From NCBI RefSeq assembly GCF_002104995.1, contig NW_024468252.1, positions 1,116,001 through 1,180,000 of the forward strand: a stretch of DNA of 64,000 nt, written 5' to 3'. The stretch comes from Linderina pennispora. Lineage: Eukaryota; Kickxellomycota; Kickxellomycetes; Kickxellales; Kickxellaceae. The translations under genes were made by a program, and so were the position numbers. How positions within the stretch are numbered: the first letter of the stretch is position 1; every line of letters begins with the position of its first letter. This document shows, one piece after another, positions 42,250 through 53,650 of this stretch. The notes below the pieces were generated by a model, which was given only the letters and a program-made list of their open reading frames with translations, was not told the origin of the DNA and made no database searches.

Positions 42250-43501
42250 ATGCAAACCAACCAAGACCTCAAGAACGAGATTATGCGGCTAGAGGCGCAA
42301 CTCGCGCTTGCAAAGCAGCACCCACCAACAGCCTACCGACCCAACCCCCGGCCCAGCTACCAGCACCACCCCTACCCTCATTCTTATCACCCTCGCCCCT
42401 CGCGCAACCTGAGACTAGTAGTGAAAAACGATGCTTCGCCAGCACCAGGAGCTGACAGCCCATCTGCTGCCAGTCAGTACATGAGCTCTGGCAACAAGCT
42501 GGTCAGAGTAGGCAGTGGCTCCGAGGCAAGCATCCGCCCACCTGCCCCCCGTCCACCCCGTCGCACTGTGGTCAGACCTAGCAGAATAGGGCGCAACTTG
42601 ACACTCAAGAACCCTGCTAAACCGCCCGCTGAACCTCCTGCGGAACCTCCTGCGGAAACAGAGGCACCGCCTGCAAGTGTGAATAACCGCGGCACCATAG
42701 AGGTGGACGGTAAGCAGTATTTGGTGTCAAGCACTAAGCTCAGGCTTCTTCGCGAGTCTGCTGAAGTTAGTGCTGCAGGTGAGTTTTCTGCAACCGATAG
42801 CAATGGATCGCAGCAGGCAACGTCAGACGATGCACCGATCACTCCCATTGGCAGTGAAAGCTATGTTCGTACCGGCAGCAGTAGCCTGGTTCGTACCAGG
42901 GTGCTTCAGGAGCACAGAACCATGCGGTATGTATACTTTGCTTTTTTTTAAAAAATCTGACATGTGTGTATTTTTAGCTGCAGCTTCACTTGTGGCCTTG
43001 TTCCACACTACATACAATAACCCTGCGCATTTTTGTATAGGGAGAAGGAGAAAGAGCAGCGCCGGCGCCTCTGCCCCCAGTTTATGTATGGTAGCTGCAA
43101 GTTTGCGAGCAGCAAGTGCAGGAACTCGCACACGCCGTCGCCAATGAATACGCCGGTATGTTCGCATTTCCAGCACGACAAGTGCACCCGGGATCCGTGC
43201 CTGTTCCTCCATGTAAAGGCAAACGCAAATGCGCCCATTTGCCGCCCCTTTGTGTTTGCTGGCTTCTGCGAGAAGGGGGCGAGGTGTCCTGCATCGTCAT
43301 GTGTGGGAGTGCCCTGATTGGGTTGAGAAAAACAGGTGCAGCCGGTCTAAATGCAGATTCCCGCACCCTGTCAAGCCCGTCGCCTCCAACGAATCGGCCG
43401 CGCGGAAGGGTAACGGCGACGCATCCGACAGCGACGACGATGATGTTCTCAAGCTGTACGATGGCAATGACCCAAGCGAGGACGCGAATACCCAGGCGTG
43501 A
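42250..43501 (+). CDS. CCCH zinc-finger protein, Red5/ZC3H3-like, one frame break
   Basis: About 378 residues from exons 42250-42926 and 43041-43501. The first 225 residues are Pro-rich and disordered. Four or more C-x(7-8)-C-x(4-5)-C-x3-H fingers follow: CPQFMYGSCKFASSKCRNSH, VCSHFQHDKCTRDPCLFLH, CRPFVFAGFCEKGARC-xxx-H and ECPDW...CRFPH. The finger order and the short ECPDW linker resemble human ZC3H3 and fission yeast Red5, parts of nuclear RNA surveillance complexes; orthology is inferred. The frame breaks at TGTCCTG (43286-43292): dropping one C gives the third finger its correct C-x3-H spacing, which pins the error inside the finger. The acidic tail SDSDDDDVL ends the protein. Confidence 0.75.
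42927..43040 (+). other. Intron in CCCH zinc-finger gene
   Basis: GTATGT donor and TTGTATAG acceptor; it joins HRTM to REKEKEQRRRLCPQ in frame. Confidence 0.85.
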
Positions 43502-43580
43502 GACAGGTTTTTGGTAGTTTATTATCTTGTTTTCTGGTAGAGTATATTGAAAATAAATGTGACGTTAACTGAAGTACATT

Positions 43581-46500
43581 TCACTGGTCAGCAACACCCT
43601 GCGCAGCATGGATACGGCCGCCCTCTCCCCACCGATGCGCGATGGCGGGCATGACTGCTGAGTGTGCTGAGTCTTCAAGCTGCCGGTGGCGGATCTGAGA
43701 CGCGCTGCTCTCGGCGGCCAGGTCAACCACCAGCGACCGCAGGCCCTCAAACGCCTCACGCGTCAGACGCACGTGCTCCTCAGCCTGCTGGGAATCGACG
43801 CCAGAGCACACGGCAGCGTGTTCGTCACGCCCAACATACCGAAGCTGTGGTGCATATTCCGGTAGCAGCTGGGTGACCCGCTGGGCCATAAACGAATACG
43901 CACCAGCGTTTCGAGGCTCTTCCTGCACCCACACGAAATCTGTCGCATTTGTGTACTGCGAGATCGTCTGGTACAGCTGCTGGCGCGGAAACGGCGACAG
44001 CTCCTCGACACGCACAATCGCGACATGCTCACCTAGTGGATGCTCGCTCCTGAGTTTGGCCAAGTCGTAGTACAGCTTGCCTGAAACCAGCATCACACGC
44101 CTGACTGCCCGCGGGTCCTGCACAACCGGGTCGTCCAGCACGGGCTGGAACTGGGTGCCAGGTCCCATGTCACTAAGCGGCGAGACTGCCTGAGCAAGAC
44201 GCAGCAGTGTCTTTGGCCCGGCAACGATCAGCGGTTTGCGGAAGTTGCGCTTCATCTGGCGCCGCAGCAGATGGAACATTTGGGCAGGCGTGGTTGGGAA
44301 CGCGATGTAGACATTAGGCATCGCTTGGCCTGGGTTACCGTCAACAGGGTCGTTTGACAGCAACAGGTGGCGCTCGAGCCGGCAGGAACTGTGGTCGGGA
44401 CCTCCGCCATCGAAGCCATGCGGCAACAATACCACTAGGCCGTTCTGCTGGCCCCACTTGGTCTCGCCTGAGGTCACATACCCGTCAATCTGGGTTTGCG
44501 CGTTGTTGAAGAAGTCACCGAACTGGGCTTCCCAGATTGCCAGAGTGAACGGATCCTCGACTGACACGCCATACTCGAATGCGAGCGCCGCTTCCTCGCA
44601 CAGATTCGAGTTGACAACCTCGATCTTTCCTGCATCCTTGCCGGGCAGGAGATTCAAGGGCACGCTGATCTGCTCAGTGTCCTGACACACGAGCATTGCA
44701 TGTCGCTGGCTGAACGTACCGCGACCGACGTCCTGTCCACTAAGTCGCACATGGTACCCCTCCTTGAGTAGCGTGCCGAATGCCATCGCCTCGGCAGTGG
44801 CCCAGTCGACCGGCTGGTCCTCATTCAGCCTCTTCACGCGCGGCTTGATGTGGAAGCGCTCGATGCGTGGATGCACCTTGCACCCCTTGGCTGGAGTAAC
44901 TGACTGCAGACCAACCTCCTTTAGCGTACCGATATCAACACCGGTTGGCTTCTCAACGGGGAGGCTGCGCGGCGGACTCAACATTCTCCACCTTGGCGAC
45001 TTTGGCGCCTCGGTTGGATTGCAGTTGAGCGACTGGGCAAATGCCATATTGAGCGTATTGATATATGACTTGCGGAAGGCGCTGGCATAGTCGCTTGTCA
45101 GTACGCCGTCGTTCTACAAAGAATGACAATTAGAAATAGACTGAAGGTTGCTGATGCGATCGCAAAGATATTGGAGAAGCACACTTACGATTAGTCTTTC
45201 CTCAAATTGGGCTGGAATCGACTTGCGTCCATGTATAGCCTTATACATGGCCGGCTGAGTAAATGTGGGCTCGTCCATTTCGTTGTGGCCACGGGTGCGG
45301 AATGTCCACATATCAATGACAACATCCTAATAAACAAATTCATTAAACTCAGCAATTCATATTCATGAGTGCCATTGTCGCATATGAGACTATCATTATC
45401 GCATGCACAAACCTTTCTGAACTTGCTCCTATATGCAAAGGCAATGCGAGCTGCACGGGCAACCTCCTATCCAATTCAGGTACACGTTAGTATATTGTCC
45501 GCATCTACCTGGAGTACCAATGCTGCCTGTCGTCATTCGCATATTGAGTCAATATCTCTTACCTCTGGATGCTCGCCATTCACGTGTATGATGGGAATGT
45601 CCGCAAACTTGGCGATATCAGAAGCGTACCGTGTGGAGCGCGCATGGGAAGCCGGTGTTGTGTATCCAACCTGATTGTTGAGGACAATGTGGATTGTGCC
45701 ACCATTTGTGAAATGTGCAAGACCCGACATGCCTAGGGTTTCTGCAACAATTCCCTGGCCTGCGAAGCTCTACATGTGGGGATGGAGGAACAAGTATGAG
45801 CCATATACGCTATAGAATGACAGCCATTGCCAGTTTTCTTGCACTTACAGAGTCGCCATGAATACTGATGGCCAGCACATGGTCGCCGATTGTATATCTG
45901 TCAGATCTGCGGGCTTTCGCAATATTGATGTCCTTTGTGCGGCTCTTGCCAGAGCAACCGGCGAGCCTGATTCAAGATGGCACGCATTGTGCACAATATC
46001 GATGTTCATAGGGACATTTGTCTCCGGGAATGTCACGACAGCAGGTTTGGTCAAGTCGACAATAAAGTCGCCCGTATGTGGCGACCCGTTGGGAAACTCG
46101 CTACCGCCACGCAGCTTGTGAAACACCTCAGCTTCGCTGTACCCAAACATCGTCGCCATAAGGGTTACCCGCCCACGGTGGGAGAGCCCAAGCACTGTGT
46201 CAGCCATACCAGCGCACGATCCCTCAAAGATGAGCTGGTCCAAAAGAACCGCCATGCTTTCGCTGCCCTCGAGCCCATAGCGTTTGACGTTGGGGAGCTT
46301 TTTCTGGACAAATTGCTCAAACGCCTACAAATACAGTCAACGCCGTTAGACAATATTGTGAGGCGTGATATCTATGGAGGGTTTGTTGTAGAGTAGGAGT
46401 CACTCAAATGGTATGCCTACACAAGCAATAGACGCCATACCTCTGCCTTTGTCATGTGCTCAAAGAATCTCTCACGCCTTAGGGAAATGTCCGCTGTGTC

Positions 46501-47610
46501 GAGCGACTCGACGTATCCTGCAAACCACTGCCTGACAGCTGGGCTCTACAATTGGGGTAAAAGGAGGAACCTTGGGTATAGTAGCAAACCTTTTATCGAC
46601 CGCAATGCGGCTGGTACCCATGGCATACTTACCGTGATATGCTCAAACTCATACGAGATGTTCCGGCAATACGTCCTTTGCAGTGCCTCAATGATTGCTG
46701 ACAGATCAGCGCGTCTTGACAGCCCAGACGACGGTGCAATAACACCTATATATCGATAAATAATTCAATCATTTGACATGTCCATTTGGAGCAGATTCCA
46801 CGACTTCCTCTAGTCCGTCGCGCTAAAGAAAGAATTCGAGCTATATACCAACCTTCAATGTTGTATGCCTTTGATTCCTCATTCAAGCCATAAAATCCAC
46901 CCGATAGTTCCTCAATGAGTCTACGAAAGAAGCGGAGTTTGGTGGGATTTGGGAGGCGAAGTGTAAGCAAGGTCGACAGAGGCTTCCACAGAAAAGCATT
47001 ACTGGCAGAGCGCCGGTGCAACCAGATGAGGAGAGGTGCCGGTATATACATTTGACTTACTCTGCCTTCTTGATGCCGAGAGGATCCAGGTTCGAGCTTA
47101 GGTGTCCGTGGCGACGGTATGCGTTGACGAGATGGAGCAGCTCAGGCTGCTGCTGGCGATTTCTCAACTCTTCCGGAGTGACTACAATATGCAAGACCAC
47201 AGGGGTTGTAGAGCCCAAATATGTCTGAGCGACTTTTTCTCATGGTGCAGTAATGTGGAAGCCAATCTGGCCATTGGACAAGAGTGGGCACTAATATATG
47301 TAAGGAGAGTGGGCACCAAGCTTACAGCTGCCGAAATTCCATTCCTTCTGCGTGCCTGGCAATGGGACAGCAAGAGCGTGTCAGAGACATATTTTGCTGT
47401 TCAGCACTTACATCCTTTGGGCTCGACCTGTGGTGGCGCGAGATTTCCGTATTCGGCACCCTCGTGGTATCGGTTAGCAAGAATGAGGATGGGCTGCAGG
47501 CGATTGCTAGCCTTACGGATAGCTCTTGGCGACAGGCAGCGGAAGAGCGATGCTGAACGGACGATCTGGGGCAGAACCGCCCTGCGGGCCGAATTTCCTG
47601 CCTTGAGCAT
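43581..47610 (-). CDS. 2-oxoadipate dehydrogenase-like E1 (DHTKD1-like), intron-rich copy
   Basis: Thiamine-diphosphate E1 enzyme, predicted mitochondrial (N-terminus [17 protein letters not shown]). Ten exons fit: 47610-47412, 47181-47061, 46920-46853, 46745-46633, 46545-46441, 46324-45849, 45769-45563, 45466-45413, 45326-45189, 45113-43581. All have GT-AG borders, and all phases agree if one missing G is allowed near 45944-45951 (coding CTGGCAAG), giving about 1004 residues. ThDP-site motifs HGDSSFAGQG and [12 protein letters not shown] are kept, as are [14 protein letters not shown] and [12 protein letters not shown]. Length and insertions fit DHTKD1 better than OGDH. Differences from its neighbour: LSHRGRVT for [15 protein letters not shown] for NPSHLEA, and a C-terminal extension of about 50 residues. 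Confidence 0.8.
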
Positions 47611-48590
47611 GACTACGTCGACTGGAACAAAAACGGATGGTATCACCAACTAGATTTGTAGACAAGCTGTTTGCTGCCAGGGGTTAGAGTACTGCAAAAG
47701 AAAGTATTGGGCGCGGAGGCAAAAAGGAGGAGAATAGAGAAGTAAAAGAGAGGGAGGTGAGCCAACGAACCCCGTTACAAGCCAAGCATTATATTTAAAT
47801 CCAGCTATTCAAAAGGGAGGGCTTGAACTTTCCACTTTCCTCATACGGCTTCGTACTCGGTTTATCTGCCTGCCTTCTGTGTACTATGTATTGTGTATAG
47901 TCTGCTAGCCCATTGCGCGCTTTGTTTTCAGCCTGCTAGCTGCGCCAGCAATACATCTGGTGTATTTTCAACCTTCCTGGCGTGGCATATCCCCAGGGAA
48001 CCTTCCCACCAGCCGAACTATCTGCCCAATTGCCAAACTTGCACTGAGCAATGGGTGCGAGGCACGCAGCTGGGCGTAGAATTGACTAATTTAAGCCCAT
48101 TCTTTGCTCTTCAGCAAGCGGCGCCACGCACTCCCCATCAAGGCCATTGGTGTATGGAAGGGGGTCGCTGGTGTAGGCAAGCCGTCCAGCCTTAGCTTGG
48201 GCAAGGCAGATATGATGGCTATCTGGCAATGCTCATAAAATGCAACTAGACATTTCTTTCTCCATCTAACACCGGCATATCCCTGTATCAGTTAAGCAAC
48301 AACGGGGAGTACGGGTTGTGCTGCACTGATAAAGGTCAAGAGCAACCAAGACAACAGCATAGAGCACAGAAAACCACAGAATGGGAAGTGATGTAAATGT
48401 ATTAGGTGGCGCATAAGGTGGCGTACATATCGGTGTCTGCGCAAAACCTCGCCAGAGCGCGAAGGCAAATTGCCCGATATGTGTTGGTAAACGCGGAAGT
48501 GATCGACAAGGCCATATAGAGAAGTGGATATACTCAATGTGAGGAGAATGCGTCTAATCTTTCAGGGAGGGGGGAGGAACAAGATGCGGA
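47611..48590. other. Spacer between the two E1 genes
   Basis: About 1 kb holding the promoter of the intron-rich copy and the 3' end of the upstream copy. No additional gene, tRNA or repeat recognised. Confidence 0.5.
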
Positions 48591-51363
48591 CTATGCGAGT
48601 GCGGCGTTGATTACAGCAGCCTGCTCGGCCTTGTACACCTTGGAAACTCCAGTAACGGGGGCGGCCAGCGGGTCTCGGCCGACATAATTGAGGACTGCTC
48701 CTTCGGGGAGCAGCGACTGCAGGCGCGGCTGCACAAAGGCGTATGCCCCTGAGTTCATTGTCTCCTCCTGGCACCACACATACTGATCGGCGTTCGGGAA
48801 TCCTGGACAGCTCCGCGAGCACTTGGGCGCGTGGGAACGGTGCAAGCTCTTCGAGCCGCACAATGGCCACAGTTGCTAGTGGTAGCATCATAGGATTTGG
48901 CCAGGTCATAGTACAGCTTACCAGACACAAACACAACACGTTTGACGCTGGTGGGGTCACTGGCCAGCGTGTCCTTGAGTACAGGCTGGAACGACGTGCC
49001 TGGGGCCATATCTTCGAGTGTCGATGTTGCAGCAGCCAGGCGCAGCAGGGTCTTTGGGCCTGCGACCACCAGAGGCTTGCGGAAACTGCGCTTCATCTGG
49101 CGTCGCAGCAAGTGGAACATCTGGGCAGGCGTAGTTGGCACGACCACGTGCATGTTCGGGTTCTGGGTTATGTCGGCCGACATGTCCATAGGCGTGTTGC
49201 AGAGCTGCAGGAACCGCTCAATGCGGACACGACGAGTGCTCAGGACCCGCACCATCGTACCCATGGGGCAGAAGCATTACGAGGCCAGACTGCCGCAGCC
49301 ATTTTGTCTCACCACTGGCTAAATACGTGTCAATGATGACCTGGGCGGTATTGAAGAAGTCGCCAAACTGCGCCTCCCAGATAGGAAGGATATTGGGGCT
49401 CTGGATTGACACGCCATACTCGAAGCCCAGCACAGCCAGCTCGCTCAGGTTCGAGTTTGCTACTTCCAGCTTTCCCTGCGCGTCGTCAATGTTGTTGAGC
49501 GGGATATAGACGTTCTCAGACTCTTGGTCGACCAGCATCGCGTGGCGCTGGCTAAATGTGCCGCGGCCCACGTCCTGTCCACAGAGTCGGATGTTGTAGC
49601 CCTCCTTGAGCAGCGTGCCAAAGGCCATGGCCTCGGCAGTCGCCCAGTCGACATTGGGTCCCTCAGCTAGCCGCTTGATGCGTGGCTTGATGTGGTGCTT
49701 GAGCAGGCGTGGATGCACCTTGAACGCCGTCACCGACAGTCACTGACTTGGTACCAACCTCCTTCAGCACCTCGATCGGCGCACCAGTGTCAATAGTCGA
49801 CACGGCTTCAGTCGGCATAGTCATGCCCTCCCACTTGCCTGTGAGATGGTCGGCCTCGGGCACATATTGCTTGCTGGCTGTAAGCTCATCTTCGAGGAAC
49901 TGGTTGAACGACTCGCGTGTCGCCTGTGCGTGGTCTCCGGTGATCACACTGGTCTCCTGCATCTTGCGCTCGTACATCTTTGGGACACTCTCGCGGGCAC
50001 GGATGATGTTGTACATGGTTGGCTGGGTGAATGACGGCTCGTCAAGCTCGTTGTGGCCCCAGCGGCGGAACGTGATCAGGTCAATGATGACGTCCTTGCG
50101 GAACATTTTGCGGTACTCGAATGCAACACGCATGGCCTTGGCGACCTCCTCCGGGTAGTCGCCGTTGACGTGGATGACAGGGGCGTTGATCATCTTGCCA
50201 ATGTCCGATGTGTAGAAGGTCGAGCGCGCGTTGGTCGCCGGAGTCGTATATCCGATCTGGTTGTTGACAATCACATGGATGGTACCACCAAGACTGAAAT
50301 GCGGCAAGTTCGACAGACCCAGGGTCTCCATGATCACGCCCTGGCCGGTGAAGGCTGCGTCGCCATGCACCTGGATGCCGATTAGCCGGTCGCCGAGGGC
50401 ACAGGCGGGATCGGTGTTCCGCTCATACAGGTACATCTGCTTTGCGCGCCCATAGCCAGCGACCACTGGGTTGACGGCCTCCAGGTGCGACGGGTTGTGC
50501 AGCATCGTGACATGCAGGTCGTCAGATGCGCCATAGTTGAGCCTCGGCGAGCTGGCCAGGTGAGAGATCACATCGCCCGATACGGGCAGGTCTTCAGGGA
50601 ACTCTGCGTTGCCAGCCAGCTTGTGGAACAGCTTGCGTGGCTGGTACTTTAGCAGGTCGATGAGGATATTGAGACGCCCACGATGCGGCATGCCAAGCAC
50701 TGCCTCTTTGATGCCAGCGTGGTTACACAGCGCAAATAGCTCGTCGAGCGCAACAATAGCGCTTTCAGCACCCTCAAGCCCGTAGCGCTTGACCTGGCCA
50801 AACTTTTTCTGCATGAACTTGTCAAAGGTCTCCGAGCGCGCTAGGAGCTCGTAGTAGCGGCGGCGCTTGCTGTCGTCAACTTCGATTGTGCGACCCATGG
50901 TCTCCACAAAGTCTGCAAACCACCGGCGCTCGGCAGTCTCGGGGATATGCTCAAACTCATACGCCAGATGCCCGCAGTACGTGTCGGTCAGTGCCTGGTA
51001 GATGTCCTTGAGCCTAGCCTGCTTGGTGCCCGAAGAATCGAGCGACAGGATGCCGTCGGTGTTGACCATGCGGTCCATGTCGGTGAGGCCGTAGCGAGCA
51101 GGATCCAGATCCGGCACCTTGGTGCGCTCCTGCAGACCGAGTGGGTCGAGGTCTGTGGCACGGTGGCCGCTGGCGCGGAAGGCGTTGACCAGGCCGACTA
51201 GGGTCGCCTGTGTCTGCCGGTTCTTGAGCTGCTCGGGCGAAAAGTCTGGGTAGCTGCGTGGCTTGGGCACGCGGTAGCCGTATACGACGTGCTCGTGGTA
51301 ATGCCGCTTGAGCAGGGCTGATCTGGCAGCGGTTTTGTTGTAGCTGAATCGCAGCATATTCAT
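48591..51363 (-). CDS. 2-oxoadipate dehydrogenase E1 (DHTKD1-like), intronless copy with four frame breaks
   Basis: E1 of the complex that decarboxylates 2-oxoadipate in lysine/tryptophan breakdown. Residues 1-540 are one clean frame (51363-about 49735) with [56 protein letters not shown] and [16 protein letters not shown]. The second half is split by four one-base gains: near 49727 ([10 protein letters not shown]), 49225 ([12 protein letters not shown]), 48861-48890 and 48802 ([13 protein letters not shown]). Removing one base at each gives about 922 residues, close to human DHTKD1 (919), ending [12 protein letters not shown]. No introns are needed. Breaks so dense in half a gene could be poor local consensus or early decay. 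Confidence 0.8.
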
Positions 51364-51736
51364 ATAGACGGAACGAGGTCAGAAGACGATTAAAATGGCT
51401 GTATCTGGTATGCGTGACGTTTTCAGGGACATGCACACCACATGGCGGAGGGAGGCGGCCGCCTTATATACTTTTCAGATATTGGCTACCTGGGACATTT
51501 GTCCTGCTGCTGCTGTTGCTGCTGCTGTTGCTGCTGCGACAATGACTGATTTACTACCAAGCCCCTCGCCGCTGCCGCTGCCCCCTCTGCTGCTTGCATC
51601 GCCAGCGACACACGTTTCATCCCCGGGTCAAACGATACATGTTCTCACGTTCTGGGACTAGGGCAGACCGCCTAAAAAGAGTATGATAAAGACAATTACT
51701 AGACCAGCTGACCAGGCGCATCGTAGCAGGAAGGAT
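51364..51736. other. Spacer upstream of intronless E1 gene
   Basis: Holds a CTG microsatellite (51502-51537) and the E1 promoter. No gene seen. Confidence 0.5.
51502..51537. repeat. (CTG)n-type trinucleotide repeat
   Basis: CTG/TTG triplets, twelve units, upstream of the E1 gene and outside any called CDS. Confidence 0.9.
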
Positions 51737-52297
51737 CTACTTTGACCGCGCAGCTTCCAGTTGGGCCGCTCTATGCTCGAGTCCAGTCAGCACGCGGTCC
51801 CACTCGACAAACATCTCAGACAGCGCACCCGTCTCCGCATGGTACCTATCGATAAGCGCCGAGACTTCCGCAACCGCCTGGCGGAATTGCTCAGCCTGCT
51901 CGACATGCGCTGCCTCTACAGCCTTGGCCTTTGGCAGCTGCTCGGCAGCGGTCTTGTACTCGGGCATGTTGGCCTTGGGTTCCAGGTCCTTGATCGTGCG
52001 CAGATCGCTCAGGATCTGGGCCGCCCCGTCGTTCAAAAGAATGATCTCGAGCTTGGCGTTGATGCCCAGGAGCTTGCGCTGCAGCTCTAGGTCGCCGTCG
52101 CCGTCAATGAGCCCGCGGAGCCTGTCGTACTTTTGCAGGCCGGCTGACAGTACGGGCTGGTCGGCAAGGGTCCGCTTCAATTCGCGGTCCACTACTGCCA
52201 CCTGCTCCGCCAGGTTCGTTGTCGCAGCTGCCGTTCCTGCTGCTTTAGAGTACACTAGGCGCTCCAGGGTGTCAAGTCGAGAGGCAATTATGTCCAT
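51737..52297 (-). CDS. DCTN3: Dynactin subunit 3 (p22/p24) homologue
   Basis: Small coiled-coil subunit of the dynactin shoulder, which links dynein to cargo. The product has 186 residues, the same as human DCTN3. It is almost entirely helical: DIIASRLDTLERLVY at the N-terminus (human has LQARVEELERWVY), a central coiled coil, and LSEMFVEWDRVLTGLE near the end (human LSKQFVQWDELLCQLE). The ATG at 52297 is used. Sequence identity is low overall, as is normal for this subunit, so the call depends on the end motifs, length and helix pattern. Confidence 0.75.
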   Translation of the reverse strand: MDIIASRLDTLERLVYSKAAGTAAATTNLAEQVAVVDRELKRTLADQPVLSAGLQKYDRLRGLIDGDGDLELQRKLLGINAKLEIILLNDGAAQILSDLRTIKDLEPKANMPEYKTAAEQLPKAKAVEAAHVEQAEQFRQAVAEVSALIDRYHAETGALSEMFVEWDRVLTGLEHRAAQLEAARSK

Positions 52298-52781
52298 TTC
52301 CAAGTGATATTTTTAAAAGTACAGGCAGAGCAAAGCGGTGTTTATGTTGCTGCTGAGCACCAAAGAGGACCATGTATCATAACAAACGGCGGCGCACAGC
52401 CATTGGCCAGCTTGCCGCTACTGTCACATGATGTGCAGCAGACCGTCCCACCGCTGGTCGCCACCGGTCAGCGCCCGATGCCATCGCCGGTTCCCCAATC
52501 CGCTAGCACGCCTGATCGTCCAATCTGCATCACCGGATCATGCCCAACAGCAAAAATCACCGCCTATTTTTTCGGTTGGGGCAGCAGGCAAGGGTAGAGG
52601 AAAAAATTTTTCACAGCCCCCTTGCGCATTTCGAGAAAAGCAGGCGGGGACCGGCTCAGCCGCCCGATTTCCCTCTCTTTCCTCTTATTCGTTTTTTCAT
52701 TTTAAAAGCGAGAATTGATCTCAACTGAGTTAAAGCACCCCGTCGTCGTCTCGTACACTTTTTACAAACGAATACTTAAAC
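52298..52781. other. Divergent promoter of DCTN3 and P1 genes
   Basis: The P1-proximal part is C/T-rich (52660-52690, 52735-52760), as in strongly expressed ribosomal-protein genes of fungi. No other gene. Confidence 0.5.
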
Positions 52782-53365
52782 ATGTCCATTGCTGAGAAGG
52801 CTACCGCTCTTGCTGCCCTGATCCTCGCCGACGACAACGTCGAGATCACCGTAAGTATCAAACGACTGTGGTGAGCAGAAAGCTGGCCCGCCATTTCCTC
52901 TTCTCGCCGCGTGGTGTTCGGTTAACCAGGAAGTGCCTCGGCAAGCAGAACGGCGGAGCGTATTCAGGGCTTGAAACTGAGTGTCCCGAGCAGGAGGAAA
53001 GGCGGGATGGTTTTTGTGAATTGGCGAGATTTGGTCGCCCAATTGGGCTTTTTTTTTTGCATTGACCTGAACAGCGGATGCTAACAAATTGCAAAACGAC
53101 TCTCTAATAGGCCGACAAGCTTGAGGCTATCACCAAGGCCGCTGGCGTCAGCGTCGAGCCCATCTACTTCAGCCTGTTCGCCAAGGCTTTCGATGGTGTC
53201 AACGTCGCTGACCTCCTGACCAACGTCGGCTCTGCCGCCGCTGCCGCCCCTGCTGCTGGTGGTGCCGCCGCCGGTGGCGCTGCCGAGGAGGCCGCTGAGG
53301 AGGAGAAGCCCGCCGAGGAGGAGGAGGAGTCCGATGATGACATGGGCTTCGGTCTGTTCGACTAA
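52782..53365 (+). CDS. RPP1: 60S acidic ribosomal protein P1
   Basis: Ribosomal stalk protein that with P2 recruits translation GTPases. Exons 52782-52850 and 53111-53365 give 107 residues. The N-terminal helical domain [20 protein letters not shown] leads through [25 protein letters not shown] to an Ala/Gly hinge and the invariant tail [25 protein letters not shown] marks P1 rather than P2. Codon use is extremely biased, fitting high expression. Confidence 0.97.
52851..53110 (+). other. Intron in ribosomal P1 gene
   Basis: GTAAGT donor at 52851 and CTCTAATAG acceptor ending at 53110; phase 0, joining NVEIT to ADKLEAI. An early intron after a short first exon is common in fungal ribosomal-protein genes. 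Confidence 0.92.
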
Positions 53366-53650
53366 GTTCGCTTCCCTCTCAGGAATCTTGCGACTAACTA
53401 GAAGGATCGTTTTATTTTCGAACCCCCATCCCACGTCAATAAAATCATCTCTCGCAGAAACAGCAGCATTTATCCGCATGCTATGTGTTGTGTTGGCAGC
53501 AAAGTGGCGCAAGAGATGCGGTATAGTCGTGGGAAGTGATGGGCGGCAGTGGCAACACATCCCGCCGCCTCGCTTCATAAAAACCCCTAGCTTCCTATTC
53601 CACTCTGCAGCTCCTTTGAATTCAGCATTTACTTCCTCCTTGAATCTACT

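Noticed and set aside
43581-51363. OGDH (Kgd1) identity for the two E1 genes
   Set aside because: The GMPHRGRLN-to-TGD spacing, the HGDAAF..GQG context and C-terminal sequence align better with DHTKD1; total length of the intronless copy (about 922) also fits.
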